DNA of 64,000 nt from DSVZ01 sp037439785. GTDB lineage: Bacteria; Verrucomicrobiota; Verrucomicrobiia; Limisphaerales; J093. The stretch is from the NCBI GenBank assembly GCA_037439785.1, contig JBBIVJ010000016.1:1-64000 (forward strand). Direction: 5' to 3'. This document shows positions 45,327 through 53,645 of this stretch, piece after piece (within the stretch, counting starts at the first letter, position 1; the number at the start of each line of letters is the position of its first letter). The notes beneath the pieces were generated by a model that saw only the letters and a list, made by a program, of their open reading frames with translations, was not told the origin of the DNA and made no database searches. The translations under genes and the position numbers were made by a program.

Positions 45327-46315
45327 GGCCGGAGGGACGGGGCAGCCTGGAGGGCGGTGGCCTGCCACAGCGGCACCCGCTGGCGGAACAGGTGCACCTG
45401 GGCCGCCCGGTTGGAGAGGAAGTTGCGCGCCAGGTCCGAACCGGCCGGCAACTGCCGGTACTGCGCCAGGGCCTCGGGCTCGAGCACGCCCAGCTCGATC
45501 TCCAGCGCGGCGGGCAGGGCGTTGCTGCGGAAGATGACGAGGGTTTCGCTGTCCAGCCGGAGGTCGCGCTCCAGCCCCAGGTCCTCGTCCAGGCGGTAGC
45601 CGGGGTTGGGGTAATCATTGGTCGCCGCCGCCACGTACCAGTGCCGGTTGGTCCAGCTCAGGGGGTAGCCGAGGGCGTCGTAGGCCTGGACGCGGAAGTG
45701 GATGACACCCTCGACCAGCGGGGCGAAGTTGGTGGCCGGGCGGCCGAGGGTGGCCAGGCTCAGCCAGCCGGTGGGCATGAGGCGGTGGGCGTGCGTGAGC
45801 GAGTAGCGGGCCAGCGTGCCCACCCCGCCGCGGGCATCGAGCACACGGTACACGGTGCCGGCCATGCGGGTGCCCTCGCGCGAGAACAGGAACAGTTCCT
45901 CGAGCACATTGGTCCGCCGGTGGGGGTCCAGATTGAGCCGCTGGACCAGGGGTTGGTAGCCCTGAAAGTCCGCCGGCCGGTTGGTAGTGTAGTACAGGTC
46001 GAAGACCTCCGCGGACTGCAGGGCCCGAACCGGCGCCGCTCCCAGGGCCGGGCTGAGGCTGATCAGGAGGTTGGTCTCGGGGGTTTGCCCCGCCGCACTG
46101 AGCCGGCGCAGGTCGCGGCTGATCAGCTCGAGGGCGAAGCGCCCGCCTTCGGTGACATCGGTCTGACTCACGTTGGCCCGCAGGGCGCGCTGGGTGGCGC
46201 TGAAGATCGCGTACAGGGCGGTCACGATCAGTCCCATGATGCCCACCGCCACCATGAGCTCGGTGAGCGTGAAGGCCCGTGCGGCGCGGCCGGCAATGGA
46301 GAGGGGGCGGGTCAT
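45323..46315 (-). CDS. Prepilin-like protein (PulJ/PilW type)
   Basis: 330-aa protein with a type IV prepilin signal ARA^FTLTELMVAVGIMGLI, with Glu at +5 and Ala rather than Gly at -1. The globular domain includes TEGGRFALELISRDLRRLS, a region typical of GspJ/PilW minor pilins, and a Thr-Asn-rich body. It would be inserted in the inner membrane, cleaved by a prepilin peptidase and built into a pseudopilus. It starts at ATG 46315 and overlaps both neighbours by 4 bp. Confidence 0.8.
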   Translation of the reverse strand: MTRPLSIAGRAARAFTLTELMVAVGIMGLIVTALYAIFSATQRALRANVSQTDVTEGGRFALELISRDLRRLSAAGQTPETNLLISLSPALGAAPVRALQSAEVFDLYYTTNRPADFQGYQPLVQRLNLDPHRRTNVLEELFLFSREGTRMAGTVYRVLDARGGVGTLARYSLTHAHRLMPTGWLSLATLGRPATNFAPLVEGVIHFRVQAYDALGYPLSWTNRHWYVAAATNDYPNPGYRLDEDLGLERDLRLDSETLVIFRSNALPAALEIELGVLEPEALAQYRQLPAGSDLARNFLSNRAAQVHLFRQRVPLWQATALQAAPSLRP

Positions 46316-47118
46316 GGGGTGGGCCCCGGCAGGGGTTCGAAGGGGCGCAGCCAGTTCAGCTCGCCCAGGCGGCTGTCGTTGGTCTGCCACCGTTCACCGG
46401 TGACCAGGGTGCGGTACACCTTGCGGTGGTCGCCCACCTGGAGCCGGTTGTTCATGAAATAGACCGGCCATTCGAAGGTCAGCCGCAGCTCGTACGAGCC
46501 GGCCTGCAGGTACTCGGCCTTGCGCACCTGGTCGAAATGCCACCGGCGCTGCTGCTGTTCGTCCGGGGACAGGCCGTGCTCCAGGAAATTGGTCTCTCCC
46601 GGTTGGCGGGCGCGGGCCACGGGCAGGGTCAGCAGGGGGATGATTTCGCTGGTCAGGCGGTAGGTGAAGGCAAAGTCGTTGCGCGGGGTCTTCTCGCCGG
46701 CCGGCCCGCTGATGGCGCGGACGTAGGCGGTGGTCAGCCGCTTGACCGCGCCGGTCTGCACCAGCAGCGCCGGCTGGGTCAACAGACCGATGATCTCCCG
46801 GCCGGTGCGAAAGCCGTTGGTGCCGTCGTAGAGCCGCGGCGGAAGCGACGGGCCGCTGATGGCCAGGGCGTCCACGTGGTTGGTGAGGTAGTCCAGGCCC
46901 CAGGCCCCGCCGCGGAGGGCCTCCATCCAGATCGAGGCGTCCTGGTGGATGATGGTGCTTTCGCGGTTGCGCCGCTGCACGTCGAAGCCGGTGGGCAGCA
47001 CCCCCAGGATGGCGACCAGCGCAAAGGCCACCACCGCGATGCTGATGGCGATTTCCACCATCGTAAACGCGGCCGCCGCACGGCGGCGGGCGGGGGCAGG
47101 AACAGGGGGCGCGTTCAT
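46312..47118 (-). CDS. Prepilin-like protein (PilV/GspI type)
   Basis: 268 aa. The N-terminal leader is Arg/Ala-rich and ends AAA^FTMVEIAISIAVVAFALV, a class III signal with Glu5. LPTGFDVQRRNRESTIIHQD follows, as in PilV/GspI-type minor pilins. The rest is an unassigned globular domain (RLTSEIIPLLTLPVARARQ; YELRLTFEWPVYFMNNR). ATG 47118 overlaps the upstream stop (ATGA), continuing the coupled series. Confidence 0.8.
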   Translation of the reverse strand: MNAPPVPAPARRRAAAAFTMVEIAISIAVVAFALVAILGVLPTGFDVQRRNRESTIIHQDASIWMEALRGGAWGLDYLTNHVDALAISGPSLPPRLYDGTNGFRTGREIIGLLTQPALLVQTGAVKRLTTAYVRAISGPAGEKTPRNDFAFTYRLTSEIIPLLTLPVARARQPGETNFLEHGLSPDEQQQRRWHFDQVRKAEYLQAGSYELRLTFEWPVYFMNNRLQVGDHRKVYRTLVTGERWQTNDSRLGELNWLRPFEPLPGPTP

Positions 47119-47999
47119 CTCCAGGCGGCGGTTTGTTCCCAGGGCCGGTACACGTGGGCCCGGCCGGTGAGCCACTCGATGCGGACCTCCATGCGGTTGG
47201 TATCCCCCCGCTCCGCCAGGGCAATGTCCGGCGCGGCCCGGAAGTCGGGTCGGTCCTGACTGTCGCGGGGGTAGAACACGCTGCCGCGGACGAGGGGCAG
47301 GGATTCGCCGGCCAGGGCGGGTTCGACGCCGCCCTCGTAGTAGAGGCGGCCCTGGGCATCGAAGGCCACGTACGGCAGGCGCAGTTCCGGACTGTCCGCA
47401 GTGGGGAAGGGAAACCAGGTATGCGGCAGGGGGCGGTGGCTGGCGTTGGTCCGCTGGGCGGCCGCCAGCCACAGGTCGCCCAGGTCCACGAAGGCCTGGG
47501 GCGCGAACAGCAGGCCCTCGGGCAGCCGTTTCCAATCGGTCAGATAGGTCGGGTTGTCGCGGCCGGGCTGGTCGCCCACGCTGCGGCGGGTGAACAGAGC
47601 GTAGGCGGTGTACTGGCCCTCGACAAGGTTGGTGAGTTGGCGCAGGGCCCGGTCCTTCAGGGCGGGGGGATAAAACGCCGGGTTGGCGTTGCGAAGGGTG
47701 TCCGCATGGGCGCGCAGGGTGGGCGGCGCCAACACCAGATAGACCACGCGGCGGCCGCTCAGGGCCAGTTGCCGGGCGTAGGCCAGGTCGTCCAGCAATT
47801 GCCGGTGGCCGGCCGCGACGGTGTTGGTCTGCGTCAGGGCACGGATGGCCGGCACGCTGATGGCCGCCAACATGCCGATGATGGCCACCACCACCAGCAT
47901 TTCCAGCAGGGTGAAGGCCCGGGCAGGGGGCGGCGGCCACCGCACCGCATCGCGCAGCCCGGGACGCGCGCCAGGAAAGGAGGTGGAGGCCCGGTTCAT
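47115..47999 (-). CDS. Prepilin-like protein (GspH/FimT type)
   Basis: 294 aa with signal ARA^FTLLEMLVVVAIIGMLAAI. The following VPAIRALTQTNTVAAGHRQ and LLDDLAYARQLALSGRRVVY resemble GspH/FimT pseudopilins, in which this helix precedes a beta-sandwich. The body carries an Asp/Arg-rich segment (FYPRDSQDRPDFRAAPDI). It starts at ATG 47999 and overlaps the next gene by 4 bp. Confidence 0.8.
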   Translation of the reverse strand: MNRASTSFPGARPGLRDAVRWPPPPARAFTLLEMLVVVAIIGMLAAISVPAIRALTQTNTVAAGHRQLLDDLAYARQLALSGRRVVYLVLAPPTLRAHADTLRNANPAFYPPALKDRALRQLTNLVEGQYTAYALFTRRSVGDQPGRDNPTYLTDWKRLPEGLLFAPQAFVDLGDLWLAAAQRTNASHRPLPHTWFPFPTADSPELRLPYVAFDAQGRLYYEGGVEPALAGESLPLVRGSVFYPRDSQDRPDFRAAPDIALAERGDTNRMEVRIEWLTGRAHVYRPWEQTAAWR

Positions 48000-48010
48000 G
48001 GCCGGTGGGG

Positions 48011-48874
48011 TTATTGCCAGCTCAGGATGTTGTCCTTGTTCACGCCGGCGTTGGCCTTGATCGCCGCGTCCGCCAGGCCATCCGGTCCCAGTGACCAGAC
48101 GATGACGTTGGCGCGGACTTCGTAGCGGTTGGGACCGGTGTCGCCGCTGCCCACCGGCGGTCCCAGGCGCAGGCCGTGAAAGCCGATCTCGCCCTGTTGC
48201 TGGGAGACCGATTGCATCCGATAAAAGGCATCACGACAGCGGCCGTCGAAGTTCAGGTCCAGAGTGACGATGTAGGGGTTGGCCCAGGGGTCGCGCAGGA
48301 CGCCGTCGGGGCCAACGCCCCGCGGGGCGGGGAGGGCGGGACGGCCGGGGCCGGGGGGGCGCTGATAGTTCCGGTCCTGAAAGCCATCGAGGAAGTTTTG
48401 CTTTTGGGGGTTGAGACGGTGGTCGGCGTTGACGGTCACCGTGCCGTCGGCGAAGCGCTCCATGTCGCGCAGGATGGCCACCAGCTCGGAGTTGTTGTTC
48501 TGCCAACCGCCGGTGTTGCCGGTGTTGCCGATGGGCAGCAGGGGTTGCCCGCGGCCGTTGAGGAGGGAGGGGGTCACGCTGTTGCCCGCGCGGGCGGCGG
48601 TGCCGTAGGTGAAATCGGGGCAGGTGTCGGTGATCGAGTCCCGCGTCCGCTGGAAGGCCGGCAGGCGCGAGTAGGTGGCCTGGTAGGCGTTGACCGCGCC
48701 GGTGAAGGTCTTCATGTCGGCGCGGGTCATGGCCACACGGGCCTTGGTTTTGCTGATGGCAATGGCCGGCAGGATCATGCCGGCCAGCACGCCGATGATG
48801 GCGATGACGGTCAGCAGTTCGATGAGGGTGAACCCCCTGCGGCCGGCGGGGGCCAGAGGACGAGGCGCGTTCAT
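48011..48874 (-). CDS. GspG-like pseudopilin with large C-terminal domain
   Basis: 287 aa. Signal RRG^FTLIELLTVIAIIGVLAGMI (Gly -1, Glu +5). The conserved PilE/GspG-like helix continues into KTKARVAMTRADMKTFTGAV and NAYQATYSRLPAF. The C-terminal part has GVLRDPWANPYIVTLDLN, like the DPWGNPY loop of GspG. ATG 48874 is used because the codons before it are low-complexity and would overlong the leader. The gap to the next gene is 11 bp. Confidence 0.85.
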   Translation of the reverse strand: MNAPRPLAPAGRRGFTLIELLTVIAIIGVLAGMILPAIAISKTKARVAMTRADMKTFTGAVNAYQATYSRLPAFQRTRDSITDTCPDFTYGTAARAGNSVTPSLLNGRGQPLLPIGNTGNTGGWQNNNSELVAILRDMERFADGTVTVNADHRLNPQKQNFLDGFQDRNYQRPPGPGRPALPAPRGVGPDGVLRDPWANPYIVTLDLNFDGRCRDAFYRMQSVSQQQGEIGFHGLRLGPPVGSGDTGPNRYEVRANVIVWSLGPDGLADAAIKANAGVNKDNILSWQ

Positions 48875-49016
48875 GGTCAGGTGTGCGTGCGGGACGGGGC
48901 TGTGCCCGAGCTCGGCGGCAAAGTCAAGCGGCCCCGCGCCGGGGCGGGCACGGCGGGGGAGGGTTGCGACAGTGAGCTTGGTGCGGGGCAGGTGCATGAC
49001 AGGAGGGAGGGGGACG

Positions 49017-49763
49017 TTACCAGTTGCCGATCAAGCGCAGTTCGTTGGTGCCGTCCACGGTACGGCCGGTGGCCCAGACGGCCCAGAGGTCGAAGGAGGC
49101 GGTGTTGTTGGTGGGACGGCTCGAGACGTAATGCCAGGGGTTGATTTCCTGGAGGCGGGGGTCCGTGGTCACGGAGTGCAGAGGGGACAGGCTCAGCAGC
49201 TTGCGGGGCCAATCCACCGGGACGGCGAGCAGTTCGATGTCGTTGGCGTTGGGCAGACGGATTTCCCGGCGCTGGCGGGGGGTCAGGTCGCGCAGGTACG
49301 AACGGGGTTTTTCCGGGTACACCACCGAGTTGATGAAGCCGCCCAGGCCGAAGGCGCTTTGAATTTCCGCGATGGTAAGCTGCTCGGCGCGGTCGGCGGT
49401 GAAATAAACGCTGCCATTGTTGGTGCTGTAGCTGCCCACCAGCTCGTAATAGAGCGGCGCCACGGCCGGGTTGACGTTTCGGCCGTTGCGGGCGTTGTCG
49501 GGAGGGTACTGCCCGAGGTCGGACTTGTAGTTCTCGATGGCGGTGACGAGTTTGGCCAGTTCACCCTTGATGGCGGATTCCTTCGCCTTGCGGCTGGCCA
49601 CCCCGGCCAGACCGGCTCCCAGGGTTGCCAGCAGGGCGATGATGGAAATCACGGTCAGCAATTCGATCAGGGTAAAGGCCGCCCGGGGCGAGCCGCCCGC
49701 GGGAGGCAGCCACGCGGTGCCGGCGGTGGGGGGGGCCGGGGGTGAGATCAACGCAGGGTGCAT
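49017..49763 (-). CDS. GspG-like pseudopilin
   Basis: 248 aa. Pro-rich leader then RAA^FTLIELLTVISIIALLATL (Ala at -1, Glu at +5). KAKESAIKGELAKLVTAIEN and YKSDLGQYPPDN are the usual GspG helix followed by YxxDxGxYP. The body contains a Thr/Asn-rich segment (SYSTNNGSVYF). The start is ATG 49763. It is the first of five pseudopilin or PilX-like genes lying beyond the BrnT/CopG pair, 25 bp downstream of the antitoxin gene. Confidence 0.83.
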   Translation of the reverse strand: MHPALISPPAPPTAGTAWLPPAGGSPRAAFTLIELLTVISIIALLATLGAGLAGVASRKAKESAIKGELAKLVTAIENYKSDLGQYPPDNARNGRNVNPAVAPLYYELVGSYSTNNGSVYFTADRAEQLTIAEIQSAFGLGGFINSVVYPEKPRSYLRDLTPRQRREIRLPNANDIELLAVPVDWPRKLLSLSPLHSVTTDPRLQEINPWHYVSSRPTNNTASFDLWAVWATGRTVDGTNELRLIGNW

Positions 49764-49788
49764 GGGGTGTGGTTTGGGCGCGAAGGGA

Positions 49789-50064
49789 TCAGCGGTCCCG
49801 CAACTCGCGCTCGAGTCGTTCACTGAGCCATTGCTTGATCATGCTCTGGTAATTCAGGTACCGGGAGCGGGCCAGGCGCTTGATCCGGGCCAGCATCCGC
49901 GGGTCCATCCGCAGGGTGATGGTCACCGATTCGCCGCCTTCACCCGCCGCAGCCACCGCCGCTTCCATCAGCCGGAGGTCCACCCGGGTCTCCGCCCAGA
50001 ACAACGCTTCCGCTTCTTCGCTGTCAAACAGCGGCACTTCATCCCAGCTCGCAATCACGTTCAT
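49789..50064 (-). CDS. brnA: CopG-type antitoxin, partner of BrnT
   Basis: 91-aa protein. The N-terminus is acidic (DEVPLFDSEEAEALFWAE) and would wrap the toxin. A ribbon-helix-helix follows: SVTITLRMDPRMLARIKRLA, then RSRYLNYQSMIKQWLSERL, matching the CopG antitoxin family (PF12441-type) that pairs with BrnT toxins. It would bind DNA as a dimer of ribbon-helix-helix units and repress its own operon. The toxin precedes it by 49 bp, the usual brnT-brnA order. The gene symbol is used by analogy. Confidence 0.8.
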   Translation of the reverse strand: MNVIASWDEVPLFDSEEAEALFWAETRVDLRLMEAAVAAAGEGGESVTITLRMDPRMLARIKRLARSRYLNYQSMIKQWLSERLERELRDR

Positions 50065-50113
50065 GGCCGGATGCTGCCGCAGGGCCGGCGGACTGGTGCG
50101 CCGAAGGCTGCAT

Positions 50114-50401
50114 TTACTGGGCCAACATTGGGTTCACCTTCCGCTGATAAAAAAACTCCTCCTCCGGCGTGAACGGGCGCGCGCAAATGACCCGCACCAC
50201 CCGCCCATTGGTTTTGTACAGGCTGAAGAGTCCGGTCCCGGAGGCCGTGCGACCCAGGTTGAAAAAACGCGCCTGCACAGCGAACCGAGAAGAATCGGGC
50301 AACAACCGCACCGCAAAAGGGTCCTCGAAGGACTCCTCAATGTCCCGAGCGGTCAACCCCCCGCTCAACTCGAAGGGCGGATTGTTCCAATCAAACTCCA
50401 T
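50114..50401 (-). CDS. brnT: BrnT-family ribonuclease toxin
   Basis: 95 aa. Characteristic BrnT segments are MEFDWNNPPFELS at the start (normally F.WD..K...N..KH), ARDIEESFEDPFAVRL (F.EA...F.DP), ARFFNLGRTASGTGLFSLYK and VRVICARPFTPEEEFFYQ (RIISAR.A...E...Y). The central KH/GVSF segment is degenerate here (KH replaced by GGLTA), so activity may be altered. BrnT toxins are RelE-like ribonucleases. The pair sits inside the type II secretion locus, between the secretin and pseudopilin genes, all on the minus strand. Confidence 0.75.
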   Translation of the reverse strand: MEFDWNNPPFELSGGLTARDIEESFEDPFAVRLLPDSSRFAVQARFFNLGRTASGTGLFSLYKTNGRVVRVICARPFTPEEEFFYQRKVNPMLAQ

Positions 50402-50730
50402 GGCCGAGCACGTACATTCAAAGCCAATGCATTGTGTTTACATTGTATTTACACCTCGTTGCCGCCGAGTCAACCTGCTTTTTCAATTCCTGCCTTGGAG
50501 AGATCGTCTTGATTTTTCAAACCGCCTATCTCCAGTGGTTTGTGCAAGGCAGCTTACCGCCTCCCAGCCAGAAAGGGCTCAAGATGCCGGCGAGCGGCCG
50601 CTGGAAGCTGAAAAGCACCGGGCCAAACCTTTAGAGGGGTGGGACGTGTTCCGTACTCCCTTTCAGACGCAGGCTGTAAGCCGCTCGCGGAAAACCTGAG
50701 GGAGGTGAGAGGTGTAGCTCTCCACGTCTT
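50402..50730. other. Intergenic region between the secretin and brnT genes
   Basis: 329 bp. The part next to brnT carries its promoter and operator-like repeats. The rest (about 50480-50730) has lower GC and several A/T patches but no gene I can support and no clear terminator hairpin with T-run after the secretin stop at 50731. Confidence 0.45.
50436..50473 (-). promoter_or_regulatory. Candidate brnT promoter with operator-like repeats
   Basis: On the minus strand TTGACT (50473-50468), a 16-base spacer and TAAATA (50451-50446) form a likely -35/-10 pair, about 45 bp before the brnT ATG. On the plus strand two TTTACA copies (50437-50442 and 50448-50453), 5 bases apart, overlap the -10, as expected for a ribbon-helix-helix operator. 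The patch is unusually AT-rich for this genome. Confidence 0.45.
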
Positions 50731-51837
50731 TTACCGCCGTGAGCGGGAATTGCTTTTTGCCGGGGCTCCTCCTGGTGACTGCCCGTTGAGGATCCGGTCC
50801 AGTTGCTCCTCGTTGAAGGATTGCGGCAGGACTTGGGCGTTGTCCCGGGCGGTGCGGGTCATGGCGATGAGGTCGCGGGGGTGTTTGACGATGTGGGGGG
50901 TGAGGAAGATGAGCAGCTCGGTCTTGGAATCCTGGTTGACCTTGCGCCGAAAGGCCGCGCCCAGCAGCGGGATGTCGCCCAGCAGGGGAATCTTGCTCGT
51001 GGTGGCCGTCTTGGTGTCCTGCATGAGGCCGCCGATGACCACGGTCTGGCCGTTGGGGGTCACGACCACCGTGTCGGCGGCGCGGCGGTTGATGACGGGG
51101 GCGCCCACGCTGTTGGTGCCGGTGGCAATGGGGACGCGCTCATCGGAGAGGTTCGAGATTTCCGGACTGACGATCATCTCGACCAGGTCGTCCGAGGTGA
51201 TGAAGGGGGTCACGCGCAGGATGATGCCCACGTCCTGGTAGGTGATGCCGTTGATCTGGTTGCCGAAGGTGTCGTAGCGGACGTTGGTGATGAGCGGCAC
51301 CTGCTGACCCACGGTGATGACCGCCTGCTGGTTGTTGCGGGCCAGGATGGTCGGGCGGGACAGCACCTCCAGCCGGCCTTGTTCGGCGATGGCGCGCAGG
51401 GTGACATCCCAGTTTTGGCCGATGAACGTGGCCAGACCAGAGCCGGAGGCCAGGCCGGGCAAGCCGCGGAACTGCTGGAGGATGGAGGAGCTGACCTCGC
51501 CATCCTGGCGCGAGTAACTGCCCTCGACGCCCAGGTCCAGGCCCTTGCGGTAGGTGACCTCCAGGAAGAGCACGTTGATGAGGACCTGGGGCGCGGCACG
51601 GTCCAGGTTGGTGATGACCTGGCCGATGTACTGAGCGGTCTCTTCGTCCGTCACCACGATGAGCTTCCGCGTCTCGGGGTCACTCGAGATGACGGCCTCG
51701 CCCAGCTCGGTGGCGGGGGGGTAGTTGGCCGCGGTGCGGCGTTGTTGTTGCTGCGCGCACAAGGTCGCGGCCAGCAGGCATGCCCAGACCAGCCCCGTCC
51801 AAACGGGGAGCCACGGCAGGAGGCGGGAATGTTTCAT
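50731..51837 (-). CDS. gspD: Type II secretion secretin, pore-domain protein
   Basis: 368-aa secretin carrying only the last N-domain and the pore. It has its own signal peptide (LLPWLPVWTGLVWACLLAAT). LIVVTDEETAQYIGQVITNL is a small-domain strand-helix, followed by VLINVLFLEVTYRKGLDLGV. Pore region: IAEQGRLEVLSRPTILARNN, QQAVITVGQQVPLI, QDVGIILRVTPFI, and GQTVVIGGLMQDTKTATTSK with IPLLGDIPLLGAAFR (the secretin signature). Normal GspD (about 650 aa) joins N0-N3 and pore; here they are two genes, 23 bp apart, both with signal peptides. It forms the outer-membrane gate of the system. Confidence 0.88.
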   Translation of the reverse strand: MKHSRLLPWLPVWTGLVWACLLAATLCAQQQQRRTAANYPPATELGEAVISSDPETRKLIVVTDEETAQYIGQVITNLDRAAPQVLINVLFLEVTYRKGLDLGVEGSYSRQDGEVSSSILQQFRGLPGLASGSGLATFIGQNWDVTLRAIAEQGRLEVLSRPTILARNNQQAVITVGQQVPLITNVRYDTFGNQINGITYQDVGIILRVTPFITSDDLVEMIVSPEISNLSDERVPIATGTNSVGAPVINRRAADTVVVTPNGQTVVIGGLMQDTKTATTSKIPLLGDIPLLGAAFRRKVNQDSKTELLIFLTPHIVKHPRDLIAMTRTARDNAQVLPQSFNEEQLDRILNGQSPGGAPAKSNSRSRR

Positions 51838-51860
51838 GGGAAAGGAAGGCTGCGCCGGGT

Positions 51861-53645
51861 TCAGCGGCCGACACCGCCGGTACCGAAGCCGGTGGTGCCC
51901 CCGCCGCCAAAGCCGGAACCGATCGCCGTCCGGCCCTGATTTTGCAGGGTGTTGACGGCTCGGTTGTTGAGCTGGCTGCCGGCCTGGCGGGTGGTGTTGC
52001 GGGTGTTGGCTGCGCGGTTGCGGGTGTTTTGGGTCTCGAACAGGCCGCGGAGGATTTCCTCAACCTGCGCCGGGTCGGTGTTTTCCACCGAGAAGGTGTA
52101 CACTTGTTGTTTCCGGGCGGGGTCGGAGTCGAGCTGGGCGATCATCACGGCAATCTGGTCCATAAGCTCACGGGAGGCGCTCACGACCACGGACTGGGTT
52201 CGCAAGTCGGCCACCGCCAGCACGCGGCTCTGTCGCAGCACCCGCTCGCTGGGCTGCTGGGTCCCGGCCTGCTGGAACTGCGGCGGGCGGAAGCCGCCGA
52301 AGCGGCCGCCCTGGCCCCGGTTGTTCTGCGTGGTCGGGTCGGGAAACAGGCTGGTCAACAGGTCGGCCGTCTCCTGGGCATCGGCGTAGCGGAGCCGGAA
52401 CACGCGCAGTTCGGTCACGTCCTCGACGCTCACGTCCACCTGCTCGATGAGGTCGGCAATCAAGGGCATCTGGTCCTCGGGGGCGCTGACAACCAGCGAG
52501 TTGCTGCGTTCGTCGGCCACGGCAACCACCTGGGGCGGGGAAACACGGCCATTCCCGGTGGTGGATTGCTGGTTGCCATTGTTGCCGCCGAAGCCGGGCG
52601 GCCCGCCGCGGAAGCCGCGGAAGATGATTTGCTGTTGCTGGTTGCCGCCGCGGCCACCGGCGGTGGCGCTGGTGAACAGGTCGCGCACCACCGTGGCCAG
52701 CTCCTTGGCGTCTGCGTAGCGCAGCGGGAAGACCCGCACGGTGGAGACGCTGGCCAGGGAGGTGTCCAGGGCGCGCACGATTTCCATGATGCGGCGGATG
52801 TTGATCAGGGTGTCGGTGACCACCAGGGCGTTGCCGCCCTCGTTCGAGGCGATGGTGGCGCTGGGCGGGAACAAGGGCTGGAGGTCCCGGGCCAGTTGCA
52901 CGGCGTTGATGAAGCGCACGGGGATGATCTGGGTTACGATGGCCTCGCTGCGGGGCACCTCGGTGGGGTTGTTGCCGGCCCGCACGGGGATGTCCCGTTT
53001 CTTGGCCTCCTCGCGGGTGGTGATGATGAGGTTGCGGCCGTCCTGAAGGGCAGCGTAGCCGTTGCGGGCCAGGACGCGGTTGAGCAGTTCCACCGCCTCG
53101 GTCTTGTTCAACGGCTGGTTGCTCCAGACGTCCACCTTGCCGCGCACCTCCGTCTCCAGCACGATGATGAAGCCGGCCGCCTCGCTCAGGTAATCGAGCA
53201 CCAGTTCGAGCGGCGCGCCGCGGAAATTCAGGCGCAGGTTGCGTTCGGTCTCGCTGGTGCCGGCCGGCGGCGTCCCGGTCACTTCGCGGGCGGGAGCACG
53301 GGCAGTGGAAGGACCGCCGGGGCGGGGGGCCGGGACCTCCCGGGGGCCGCGCGTGCGTTCCGCCGGCGCGAGCCGATCGGCGTTCTCGGGTTGCGGCGGC
53401 GGGACCGGTTCTGCGACGGCCTCCGGGGGGGCTTCGGGCGGTGCCTCCGCCTCCTCTTCCGCGACCAGGGCCGGCGGCGGGGGAAGCGGGGCTTCCTCCG
53501 GCTCGACCGGCGGCGGCGGACCCGGAGGGGCTTCCTCCCGGACCGGGGCCGGTCCAGGTTCAGGTTCTTCGGCCTCTTGAGCCGGGCTCCACGTGGTCAG
53601 CCCACACAGGCTGACTCCCAACATCCAGAATGTGACGGCTTTCAT
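51861..53645 (-). CDS. Secretin N-domain protein (separate GspD N0-N3)
   Basis: 594 aa. Signal peptide, then a Pro/Glu-rich linker (about residues 25-125), then an N0-like domain (LRLNFRGAPLELVLDYLSEA) and KVDVWSNQPLNKTEAVELLN. Repeated KH-like N1-N3 domains follow: TQIIPVRFINAVQLARDLQP...NALVVTDTLINIRRI; VFPLRYADAKELATVVRDLF...NSLVVSAPEDQMPLI; VFRLRYADAQETADLLTSLF...SVVVSASRELMDQI. Gly/Asn/Gln-rich loops interrupt the domains. No pore domain is present; the next gene supplies it. The two proteins presumably assemble into one periplasmic ring. The start overlaps the GspC-like stop by 4 bp. Confidence 0.85.
   Translation of the reverse strand: MKAVTFWMLGVSLCGLTTWSPAQEAEEPEPGPAPVREEAPPGPPPPVEPEEAPLPPPPALVAEEEAEAPPEAPPEAVAEPVPPPQPENADRLAPAERTRGPREVPAPRPGGPSTARAPAREVTGTPPAGTSETERNLRLNFRGAPLELVLDYLSEAAGFIIVLETEVRGKVDVWSNQPLNKTEAVELLNRVLARNGYAALQDGRNLIITTREEAKKRDIPVRAGNNPTEVPRSEAIVTQIIPVRFINAVQLARDLQPLFPPSATIASNEGGNALVVTDTLINIRRIMEIVRALDTSLASVSTVRVFPLRYADAKELATVVRDLFTSATAGGRGGNQQQQIIFRGFRGGPPGFGGNNGNQQSTTGNGRVSPPQVVAVADERSNSLVVSAPEDQMPLIADLIEQVDVSVEDVTELRVFRLRYADAQETADLLTSLFPDPTTQNNRGQGGRFGGFRPPQFQQAGTQQPSERVLRQSRVLAVADLRTQSVVVSASRELMDQIAVMIAQLDSDPARKQQVYTFSVENTDPAQVEEILRGLFETQNTRNRAANTRNTTRQAGSQLNNRAVNTLQNQGRTAIGSGFGGGGTTGFGTGGVGR

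Noticed and set aside
38472..45599. A very long open frame (about 2375 codons) on the plus strand, opposite the protease and PilX-like genes
   Set aside because: It is antisense to two clearly coding genes, rich in Gly/Val/Gln from GC-rich codon complement, and matches no family. Such shadows are common at 70% GC.
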